The notes under the pieces were generated by a model. It saw only the letters and a program-made list of their open reading frames with translations, did not search any database and was not told where the DNA came from. Shown here in pieces: positions 23,065 through 28,967 of a stretch of DNA of 28,967 nucleotides. Both the position numbers and the translations under genes were made by a program. The stretch spans positions 1 to 28,967 of IMG/VR virus record IMGVR_UViG_3300022837_000695, one strand, 5' to 3'. This stretch comes from a virus. Within the stretch, counting starts at the first letter, position 1. Every line of letters begins with the position of its first letter.

Positions 23065-24350
23065 GCCGTTTCCTCGTAATGTGCTGTTAGTCCAAACGGT
23101 GCCTGCAAGTTCTTATCACTATGACTATGGATAATAAAGATAGTATCGCAATACGATTCATCACCCCAGCTATTCCAAGGATATCCATCTGTAAACATAA
23201 TGAACTTCTTAGGTTGAATATCATTATATTTCATGTACTCCCAGTTAGCATCAAAATCAGTACCGCCGCCGCCAATAATTTCGTAGGATGACAAATCATC
23301 GCCGCCGTCTGCACTAAAGTCTTGCTCGTTATAGACCTTAGTATCAAAGCACCACAATTTAATGTTGTAGTCTTTGTATTCGTCCATAATGCCTTTAATT
23401 TCGCTTAGGAAGTCCTTTGCTTGATCGTTACCGATTGAGCCACTCATATCAAGTGCAATACAAATATCAATAGTTTCATCAAAGTTCATTCCTGGCAAAA
23501 TGGCACCAGTCATTTGTCCTTTACGGCTTGGCCGGCTAAAGGTGTAATCGTTGCGTATAGTACTTTGGATTTGTTGACGCAGTATTTCGCGCCAGTTCAT
23601 CTTAGGCTCAGTAAGCTCTTTGATCATACGCTGTACTTCGCCTGGTGTATTACCTGCACCTGATGATTGCGCCGCCGAAATCATGTTTTCTTTGATCTCG
23701 TCTTTGATCTTTTTCAGTTCTTCTTTAGAATATGTAGGACGGCTTTTGCTTTCTTTACCGTCGGCTCCGCTACCGCCAGGCTTGCCGTCTTTGCCGTCTT
23801 CACCTTCCCAGTCGATATGCTCGTCTAGTAGTTCGCCAAGTTGTTTAAGAAACTCTTCACCTTTATTCTTAGCGTCTTCAAAGATGTCGTCATATACGTC
23901 TTCTGAAGACCATTTGTCGTATTTAAAGTCTTGGTAGCAGTCAATAAATGTTGGCTTAGTACCAATACGATCTCGCACAAGCAAATTATTTACAATATAG
24001 TCTGCGGCAATATTATAAATTTTTGGAATACGGTCTTGTCTACGAGTTAAGTGGTCAAAGACGCAGTGTAGAATCTCGTGTGCAATAACAAACTCAATTT
24101 CTTTGTTTGACATTGCATTAAAGAATTGAGTATTAAAATACAAGTTACGTCCGTCTACGGCAGCAGTACCTAACCAATCATCTGCACTTTTGATCTGCAA
24201 ACGAGTTGCCATATTACCAAAAAATGGATGACGTAACAGCAATCCAACACGAGCTACAATGATACGATCAAGTACATCAACTCGCATCAATCTAAGTTGT
24301 TCTTCAGTAAGCTCTTTAGGTTGCCAATTTTTCTTGCCTGTGACGCTCAT
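23061..24350 (-). CDS. Metallopeptidase-like protein with C-terminal VWA domain
   Basis: 429 residues. The N-terminal zinc site is IAHEILHCVFDH (H91-E92-x2-H95 with H100 as possible third ligand). A charged linker (about 150-240) includes a Gly/Asp-rich stretch (GEDGKDGKPGGSGADGKE, 183-200). The C-terminal VWA-like domain has MIDAS residues DMSGS (301-305), GGTDFD (T364, D365) and MFTDG (T387, D388). This is the DUF2201/VWA-like architecture that in marine phages sits beside a MoxR ATPase. The pair resembles AAA/VWA chelatase-type complexes. It has its own sigma-70 promoter (24381-24409) and AAAAAGGAATG before the ATG. Confidence 0.87.
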   Translation of the reverse strand: MSVTGKKNWQPKELTEEQLRLMRVDVLDRIIVARVGLLLRHPFFGNMATRLQIKSADDWLGTAAVDGRNLYFNTQFFNAMSNKEIEFVIAHEILHCVFDHLTRRQDRIPKIYNIAADYIVNNLLVRDRIGTKPTFIDCYQDFKYDKWSSEDVYDDIFEDAKNKGEEFLKQLGELLDEHIDWEGEDGKDGKPGGSGADGKESKSRPTYSKEELKKIKDEIKENMISAAQSSGAGNTPGEVQRMIKELTEPKMNWREILRQQIQSTIRNDYTFSRPSRKGQMTGAILPGMNFDETIDICIALDMSGSIGNDQAKDFLSEIKGIMDEYKDYNIKLWCFDTKVYNEQDFSADGGDDLSSYEIIGGGGTDFDANWEYMKYNDIQPKKFIMFTDGYPWNSWGDESYCDTIFIIHSHSDKNLQAPFGLTAHYEETA

Positions 24351-24380
24351 TTTGCATTCCTTTTTAACTGTTATGTATGT

Positions 24381-24409
24381 ATTATATATTACTTTACAGG
24401 AAAAGTCAA
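24381..24409 (-). promoter_or_regulatory. Sigma-70 promoter (TTGACT-17-TATAAT)
   Basis: On the minus strand the -35 TTGACT (24404-24409), a 17-base spacer and an exact TATAAT (24381-24386) are followed by the VWA gene at 24350. A hairpin lies upstream at 24418-24440. Confidence 0.75.
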
Positions 24410-24417
24410 GTGAAAAT

Positions 24418-24440
24418 GGACGTTTTTATTGAGAACGCCC
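24418..24440 (-). terminator. Weak hairpin after the MoxR gene
   Basis: On the minus strand GGGCGTT pairs with AACGTCC (one G-U pair) around a 9-base loop, followed by ATTTTC. It lies after the MoxR stop and before the VWA promoter, so partial termination is plausible. Confidence 0.35.
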
Positions 24441-24454
24441 AAACTCTTTTATGG

Positions 24455-25540
24455 TTACGCTTGTTGAGCGGCAGTAATATACTTACCATAACGTGTATGA
24501 AACTCGTCAAAGCACTCAGTTTCATCTGGGTCAATAGGCAAAGCATACTGTGTAAGAGCAAGTTTAATACCCATAACAACTAGCTCAGTCTCAAAGTTAT
24601 CCATTGCAAAGCGCAGGAAGTTATTTACTTTGGCATCAAACTTTTTATCGTTCTTGTCGCATGCTTCTTTAAGCTCATAGCACAAAGACACAGTTAAAGA
24701 GTACATAGCACTAATTTCTTTTGACTTCATCTCTTTAACTTTGCCCTCTAAAATATCAGTAGGATTAGGCATTGTTGCCGACACTCGACGATGTGCCATA
24801 AATTTTACAGCAAGACCTTCGCCTACTGCGCCACTAACTAAATCAGTAGTAGTGGTGTCATCGTCATCATCTTCAAGCAATTCACTAACAAACATCCATG
24901 AACGAGGAGTAGCAAACGAACGACTTGGGCTCTTAGGATCAAAGTCGTACAAGTCTTTCTTTGCAAATGTCAAGTAACCTACAACATCGCGGTGTACTTT
25001 GTTATCAACTGCCCACTGGAACCAGTCATCAAATGATACTGCAAGTTCTAAGTGTACAAAGCGGTTAGCCAACGGAGCAGGCATACGGTACGTAACGCCC
25101 TTATCAGCTTCACGGTTACCAGCGGCAATAATAAGAACATTATCTGGTAATGTATACTGTCCAACTTTGCGATTCAAAATCAACTGATATGCTGCCGCTT
25201 GTACACTAGGAGCCGCTGAGTTCATTTCGTCTAGGAAAAGAATAATGAATTTATATTTAGATGCCATTTCAGCATCTGGCAACTCGCTAGGAGCACCCCA
25301 AACCATTTTGTGCTGATTTGGATCGAAGTACGGAATACCTTTGATGTCTGTAGGTTCCCAAAGGCTCAAACGAATATCAATAACTTTGGCTTCCATTTGT
25401 TCACCAATCTGATGAACAATATCTGATTTACCAATACCTGGAGGACCCCAAAGGAACAACGGACGCTTTTTCTTAAAAGCACGTACAATGCTTTTCTTTG
25501 CGCTGTTAGGAGTAACGGTACGAAGTGTGGAGATTTCCAT
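24455..25540 (-). CDS. MoxR-type AAA+ ATPase
   Basis: 361 residues. Walker A is GPPGIGKS (32-39), Walker B LFLDE (101-105), sensor 1 N142 (AAGNREAD) and an Arg finger near R160 (PLANRF). The C-terminal part is helical with an acidic DDDDDTTTTD stretch. MoxR ATPases usually work with a VWA-domain partner to remodel or load metals or cofactors on target proteins; here the partner is probably the next gene. The role in the phage is not known. It has a sigma-70 promoter (25589-25617) and AAGGAACACAAA before the ATG. Confidence 0.9.
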   Translation of the reverse strand: MEISTLRTVTPNSAKKSIVRAFKKKRPLFLWGPPGIGKSDIVHQIGEQMEAKVIDIRLSLWEPTDIKGIPYFDPNQHKMVWGAPSELPDAEMASKYKFIILFLDEMNSAAPSVQAAAYQLILNRKVGQYTLPDNVLIIAAGNREADKGVTYRMPAPLANRFVHLELAVSFDDWFQWAVDNKVHRDVVGYLTFAKKDLYDFDPKSPSRSFATPRSWMFVSELLEDDDDDTTTTDLVSGAVGEGLAVKFMAHRRVSATMPNPTDILEGKVKEMKSKEISAMYSLTVSLCYELKEACDKNDKKFDAKVNNFLRFAMDNFETELVVMGIKLALTQYALPIDPDETECFDEFHTRYGKYITAAQQA

Positions 25541-25588
25541 TTTGTGTTCCTTAAAGGGTTATAAGTGCTTGTGTCTAACTATGTATAT

Positions 25589-25617
25589 ATAATAACACTG
25601 ATAACAGCAAAGGTCAA
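25589..25617 (-). promoter_or_regulatory. Sigma-70 promoter (TTGACC-17-TATTAT)
   Basis: Minus strand: TTGACC (25612-25617), 17 bases, TATTAT (25589-25594), ahead of the MoxR start at 25540. It overlaps the 3' end of the gene at 25614-26021. Confidence 0.65.
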
Positions 25618-26021
25618 CCACTATTGGAGTCTAAATCGTCTTTTTTATGTCTGTTTAGGGCCTTTGTTAGGCCATACTTGCGTATATCGCCGCTAAACAG
25701 GTGTAATTCCATGGCTTTTTTCTCGTTTGTAACAATAATGCCATGCCTACCTAAGTAATACGGACAGTCGATAAAGTTGTCCATCCAAATTATTACATTA
25801 GTAGTAAGCTCAAAATCTCTAGGATACGGAACTTCATAGGTAGTAAGTTCTATATCTTCTGTAATAAAGCGAAAGCCTTCATCAGTAAGACGCAGCCCGC
25901 CTGTATCTTTTGCTCGTGTGTTCTTCCACCACACCGGAAAATACTCCTTTACAGCAGACTCACCGATACTTTTGTCAGCAGCCTTAAGGAATATTTTAGT
26001 GTAGGTTTCTTTCCAGTTCAT
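25614..26021 (-). CDS. Conserved phage protein of unknown function
   Basis: 135 residues. The sequence has AVKEYFPVWWKNTRAKDTGGL (21 residues, spanning 23-43) with GLRLTDEGFRFI after it, and a C-terminal basic tail (LNRHKKDD). The TxxGLRLTDxGF piece resembles a winged-helix-like turn, but that is weak. The start overlaps the upstream stop by ATGA. No family is recognised. Confidence 0.72.
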   Translation of the reverse strand: MNWKETYTKIFLKAADKSIGESAVKEYFPVWWKNTRAKDTGGLRLTDEGFRFITEDIELTTYEVPYPRDFELTTNVIIWMDNFIDCPYYLGRHGIIVTNEKKAMELHLFSGDIRKYGLTKALNRHKKDDLDSNSG

Positions 26022-26305
26022 TCGAAGATCGTTTCGCCTGTGGTAAGTTTAACCACAGAAAATTCGTCACTATTAAACAAATTGTTTAATTTTTTGGCTA
26101 GATTAAATGCATGCCCAGGATTTGAGAAGCTGGTCTTTTTATACTTAGGTCCTGGATAGCTAGTAAGCATATTTGCACTTTTAAGATTAAAAGGCTGATT
26201 TTGGAAAAACACAGCCCAAATGGCATCAGAATGTAAGACTTGTTCAGTTTTATAAGTCTTTTTATCTACATGTTCTTTTAATATGGTAGGCTTGGGTCTG
26301 CTCAT
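26018..26305 (-). CDS. Conserved phage protein of unknown function
   Basis: 95 residues, basic, with a central SYPGPKYKKTSFSNPGHAFN region and a helical AKKLNNLF segment. AAAGGACAACGTAT precedes the ATG, and a GATAAATA element is 29 bases upstream. It is coupled by ATGA to the next gene. Function unknown. Confidence 0.72.
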   Translation of the reverse strand: MSRPKPTILKEHVDKKTYKTEQVLHSDAIWAVFFQNQPFNLKSANMLTSYPGPKYKKTSFSNPGHAFNLAKKLNNLFNSDEFSVVKLTTGETIFE

Positions 26306-26318
26306 ATACGTTGTCCTT

Positions 26319-26336
26319 TAGTTAACTACGCATATA
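26319..26336 (+). repeat. 18-bp promoter-linked repeat, copy 2
   Basis: TAGTTAACTACGCATATA, identical to the minus strand at 5440-5457, so the two copies are inverted relative to each other. Here it overlaps the GATAAATA late-like element on the minus strand. Confidence 0.5.
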
Positions 26337-26342
26337 TTTATC
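26335..26342 (-). promoter_or_regulatory. Late-type promoter (GATAAATA)
   Basis: GATAAATA fits NATAAATA and lies 29 bases before the ATG at 26305, with AAAGGAC in between. It would serve the genes 26305 to 25614. Confidence 0.55.
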
Positions 26343-26358
26343 TCTTTTTAGAGTAGAT

Positions 26359-26601
26359 TTACCACTTGCTTCCGCCATCCATATTAATTTGAATCACATC
26401 GTCCGCACCGCTATTCTTACGTGCAAGCAACTGCTCAAGGTCGCCGTTTAATCTTGCCATAACTTCGCCTAGAGTAAATGCAAGGCGTCGAGCTTGATCA
26501 ATATTCATCTTCAGCTCTTTTTGGTTAGATGCATCAGCGCCCTTAACTTGACTAATAAACTGCTGAATAGGATTAGTGTTTAAAGGTTCAACGGTTGACA
26601 C
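26359..26601 (-). CDS. Small conserved phage protein, function unknown
   Basis: 80 residues from a GTG at 26601, supported by CAGGAG 6 bases upstream and a 14-base overlap with the previous gene. A helical middle (IDQARRLAFTLGEVMARLNG) is followed by a DLEQLLARKNS segment, consistent with a short coiled coil. No function is recognised. Confidence 0.7.
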   Translation of the reverse strand: MSTVEPLNTNPIQQFISQVKGADASNQKELKMNIDQARRLAFTLGEVMARLNGDLEQLLARKNSGADDVIQINMDGGSKW

Positions 26602-27046
26602 AGCTTAACTCCTGACGCATCTCAATTTCACTTTTGAATGGACCTTTAGTAGTGTAACGTTCTACTGTAATAAGTTTAGGACAAAAGCTCTTAACCCAAC
26701 CTTTTTCAAACTGAATAATATAGTATCCTGCACAGTACAAACTCTTGCTCTTATCGCTTTTAGTAAACAAAGGAAGTTTACGTTTTACGTCAAACATAGG
26801 GTTAAAAGGAGTTGAGTTAGTTGCATAACCGTGTACTTCTTTTGTACTGATTTCAGTTATTGCTAACTCAGTCCAACTTAGTTTTTGATCTAATGCTTTA
26901 GTAAGTTGGTTTTCAGTATGATAAAATTTAGTACCTGTCGGAGTACTTAAAATATACTGATCCTCATTTAAACTAATAGTGCCAAATTTAACACCTTTGT
27001 CTTCAACAATCCAAAACTTATTTTTAATAATTTCTTTTGCATTCAT
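26588..27046 (-). CDS. Conserved phage protein of unknown function
   Basis: 152 residues from the ATG at 27046, which overlaps the nuclease stop (ATGA); the frame extends upstream to 27115 but only as a shadow of the nuclease gene. The start MNAKEIIKNKFWIVEDKG is typical of a protein found next to the 5'-3' nuclease in marine T4-like phages. Strand-rich, with no catalytic motif visible. Confidence 0.75.
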   Translation of the reverse strand: MNAKEIIKNKFWIVEDKGVKFGTISLNEDQYILSTPTGTKFYHTENQLTKALDQKLSWTELAITEISTKEVHGYATNSTPFNPMFDVKRKLPLFTKSDKSKSLYCAGYYIIQFEKGWVKSFCPKLITVERYTTKGPFKSEIEMRQELSCVNR

Positions 27047-28032
27047 ACCGGATACCTCGCATTTAATGGCTCTGCATAATAAGTAGCTTGATCTGCAATA
27101 CGTTGCATATCCCACTTAGCACAGAATTTCATAAGACGCATGCCTACTTGATCTACTGTCTTAGGCACAGCATGCTCTTTAATTGTAGTAGTAATTAGTT
27201 CTTTAATGTGTTCGGGTTGTGCAGTTAAGTCACACAGTACTACATTACGCTGATAATCATCTAGCACACGATGTTCGACACCTTCATGATCAGTCCAACG
27301 CTGTAGCATCATGTTATTCCAGTTAAAGCCTTTTGTAACTTTATCTTCAAACGCTTCTGTAAGGCCAACTTTGTTCTTAGTGCCTTTTGTACGCACACCG
27401 GGATATGCACTAAACACATTATCACTAGTGTCGCCACGCATACACTTTTCAAAAATTTGCCACTTAGGATTAGGAGCAGGTTTTACTTCTTTGGTCTTCT
27501 TGTCAATAATAGGCTCACGCTTCTTATCGTCAAAGTATCCTTTGTGTGTAATAATTGTATTACTCACACCGTTGTACTGCTGTACATTAGGTGCAATAAG
27601 TTGTGCAAAGTCGCCATCTGTACTAATAATAATATGAGTGTCATTCGGGTGCATTTGTACCCAACCTGCAATAAGATCATCTGCTTCTAGTTGCTTGTGT
27701 TGCATAACAGTACAGTTAGTCTTTTCTGTAACAAAGTTTTTAAACTCGTCAAAGATTTCCCAAAACGCTGTATCTTCTGCAGATTCAGTAGGAGTAAGTT
27801 TATCACGTGCAACTTGTCTGTTACGCTTGTAAGGAGCATAAAAGTCCTTACGCCAGCTACGACCTTCTAAACAGAACACAACGTGATCTGCTTTAAAGTC
27901 AGTCCATGCTTTCTTTACACTGTTTAGCGTAATGTGTAGTGCCATGCCTACCTTTGTGTCGATATCGCCGCGTACTACGTGACGAGCTCTAAAGAACGTA
28001 TTTGCTGTGTCTACCAGAATGTATGTACTCAT
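27043..28032 (-). CDS. 5'-3' nuclease, T4 RNase H/FEN-like
   Basis: 329 residues. The PIN/FEN metal-binding carboxylates are visible: D8 (ILVDTAN), E56 region (FCLEGRSWRK), E116-A-D118-D119 (LEADDL), D139 and D141 (STDGDF), then a GDTSDN motif (about 205-210) of the helix-hairpin/H2TH region. KRNRQ after YAPYK matches the arch-start of phage exonucleases. It removes RNA primers and flaps during phage DNA replication. Preceded by a consensus sigma-70 promoter (28059-28087) and AAAGG, it is likely an early or middle gene. It is coupled to the next gene by ATGA. Confidence 0.88.
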   Translation of the reverse strand: MSTYILVDTANTFFRARHVVRGDIDTKVGMALHITLNSVKKAWTDFKADHVVFCLEGRSWRKDFYAPYKRNRQVARDKLTPTESAEDTAFWEIFDEFKNFVTEKTNCTVMQHKQLEADDLIAGWVQMHPNDTHIIISTDGDFAQLIAPNVQQYNGVSNTIITHKGYFDDKKREPIIDKKTKEVKPAPNPKWQIFEKCMRGDTSDNVFSAYPGVRTKGTKNKVGLTEAFEDKVTKGFNWNNMMLQRWTDHEGVEHRVLDDYQRNVVLCDLTAQPEHIKELITTTIKEHAVPKTVDQVGMRLMKFCAKWDMQRIADQATYYAEPLNARYPV

Positions 28033-28058
28033 ATTATATATGTGCCTTTAGTGTTATC

Positions 28059-28087
28059 ATTATAGCATATGATTGATAGAATGTCAA
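28059..28087 (-). promoter_or_regulatory. Consensus sigma-70 promoter (TTGACA-17-TATAAT)
   Basis: Minus strand: perfect TTGACA (28082-28087), 17-base spacer (28065-28081), perfect TATAAT (28059-28064), ahead of the nuclease start at 28032. The host RNA polymerase would be expected to use it early. Confidence 0.85.
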
Positions 28088-28477
28088 TCATGATACTTCG
28101 CTTTTGCTTTTATTAATAGGCACTACGTTAATGTACCCCATTTCTCGCGCTGTGTTAAGACCTTCTTCGCCTAACACTTGCATAGCAATAGTTCGAAACC
28201 ATCCATCTACAATCTGTTCGTTTGACTCACCGCTATAACCAGCATCAAGTAGTTCTTCAATAAACTGATTATTCCAATCAAGCTCAAAGAAACCGTTCTT
28301 AATATTCTTTGGATTAATTTGTGTATCTAACACAGCAACCCATGCTTCGCCTTTAGCAGTAGCAGCTTCTTTTTCTTTAGCAAGAATTGCTCTGCGTAAA
28401 TATTCATTAGTAGATTCTACAGGCATTTCTTGTTGTACTTTTTCTTCTCTGCCTAGTAGCTTATTGAGCCATTTCAT
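28088..28477 (-). CDS. Conserved phage protein of unknown function
   Basis: 129 residues. A basic N-terminus (MKWLNKLLGREEK) and a helical, Ala-rich region (RRAILAKEKEAATAKGEAW) precede ELDWNNQFIEELLDAGYSG and DGWFRTIAMQVLGEEG. Similar proteins occur beside queE and the nuclease in marine T4-like phages. CTAAGGAAACACAT precedes the ATG at 28477. The stop is immediately followed by the nuclease promoter. Function unknown. Confidence 0.75.
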   Translation of the reverse strand: MKWLNKLLGREEKVQQEMPVESTNEYLRRAILAKEKEAATAKGEAWVAVLDTQINPKNIKNGFFELDWNNQFIEELLDAGYSGESNEQIVDGWFRTIAMQVLGEEGLNTAREMGYINVVPINKSKSEVS

Positions 28478-28566
28478 ATGTGTTTCCTTAGTTTATCGAT
28501 TTGTTCATCTTTGTGTACGCCCTGCCTAAGGGCGTTAAGCGCATCGTCATCAAGTCCCCCAGGCAT
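28474..28566 (-). CDS. Possible 30-residue protein between queE and the next gene
   Basis: A frame MPGGLDDDALNALRQG...RKHI starts inside the end of queE (ATG at 28566) and stops in the ATG of the gene at 28477. The composition (charged, helical) is protein-like and the TGA/ATG junction is exact. It is very short, has only a weak GGAA before its ATG, and a competing frame exists. Confidence 0.3.
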   Translation of the reverse strand: MPGGLDDDALNALRQGVHKDEQIDKLRKHI

Positions 28567-28967
28567 TTCCGAATAAGCTAATGTGGAGTCTCGGAGTGAA
28601 TCGGTATCCTTTTGCCATAGCAAGTTTTGCAACTTCTTGTACGGTAAGGTTATAACCTTCTGTACGACCGCCCATCGGCATAAGATATACTGGAACATTG
28701 ATCCCAATTTTTCTGTAAGCCTCGACAGCTCGATCAACTTCTTCAACGTCAACGCTGTCAGCAACAACAAATTTAAAATACATGTCAGCATTAAGTATAG
28801 AGCGGTAATTGGCAGCAACAGCAGGCTTAATAGCGTCTGTCCAAGATTCACCAGATACGGAGAGCTTGGGCGAACAACTAAACGTTGTTTTAAATCTTGC
28901 CTGATTCTTAAGGTAATCGGCAAACTCCGTGTGTAAAAATTGTGTAGTGTTTGTTTCAAATGTAACA
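28550..28967 (-). CDS. queE: QueE-like 7-carboxy-7-deazaguanine synthase, C-terminal part (cut by window end)
   Basis: About 138 residues of the C-terminus, the frame being open at the window edge; the radical SAM CxxxCxxC is outside. Visible features are VTFETNTT, FSCSPKLSVSGE, LMPMGGRTEGYN and the end RLHISLFGNAWGT, all typical of QueE. QueE rearranges carboxytetrahydropterin to 7-carboxy-7-deazaguanine, used for queuosine or for phage DNA 7-deazaguanine modification. T4-like marine phages commonly carry it. The other 7-deazaguanine genes are not in the window. Confidence 0.85.
   Translation of the reverse strand, partial: VTFETNTTQFLHTEFADYLKNQARFKTTFSCSPKLSVSGESWTDAIKPAVAANYRSILNADMYFKFVVADSVDVEEVDRAVEAYRKIGINVPVYLMPMGGRTEGYNLTVQEVAKLAMAKGYRFTPRLHISLFGNAWGT

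Noticed and set aside
28474-28959. A 161-residue frame with Leu-rich, membrane-like sequence on the minus strand
   Set aside because: It overlaps the QueE C-terminus out of frame; its hydrophobic part is a shadow of queE. Only the last 30 residues could be a separate small gene.

Overview
The window looks like part of a marine T4-like (myovirus-type) phage genome, of the cyanophage/pelagiphage kind. The DNA is AT-rich. Genes are tightly packed with many 4-base ATGA stop/start overlaps. T4-type late promoters (NATAAATA) and near-consensus sigma-70 promoters are both present. The right third carries genes typical of marine T4-like phages: an RNase H/FEN-type 5'-3' nuclease, a MoxR-type AAA ATPase, a metallopeptidase with a VWA domain, the 3' end of queE, several small conserved proteins of unknown function, and a repetitive tail-fibre-like structural protein. 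No photosynthesis, tRNA, rRNA, CRISPR or insertion-sequence feature was found, so the host cannot be fixed from this window.

Layout. Positions 1-20314 are an accessory metabolic region made of short operons that switch strand repeatedly: (+) 1-2109, (-) 2096-5410, (-) 5451-8550, (+) 8645-10051, (-) 10061-13057, (+) 13097-14340, (-) 14323-18283, (+) 18322-20314. Almost every gene encodes an enzyme. There are eight putative non-haem Fe(II)/2-oxoglutarate-type oxygenases and six radical SAM enzymes (one cut by the window edge). Around them are a flavin-dependent halogenase, a class III aminotransferase, an amidinotransferase, an S-adenosylmethionine decarboxylase, a methyltransferase, an SGNH hydrolase-like protein, a fatty-acid desaturase, a sulfotransferase-like protein and a kinase-like protein. 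Positions 20318-28967 are the phage core region, all on the minus strand.

Expression. Late-type promoters precede several accessory operons as well as the structural protein at 20318-21535. The nuclease, MoxR and VWA genes instead have sigma-70 promoters with 17-base spacers. I infer that much of the accessory chemistry is made late, with the virion. That would fit modification of a virion or cell-surface component, or a late small product, better than early host takeover. Several late-type elements sit only 5-7 bases before an ATG with no ribosome binding site, which would give leaderless or nearly leaderless mRNAs.

The most notable content is the density of C-H-activating enzymes (oxygenases, radical SAM proteins, halogenase) in about 18 kb. 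The substrates cannot be read from the sequence, and whether the operons form one pathway is unproven.
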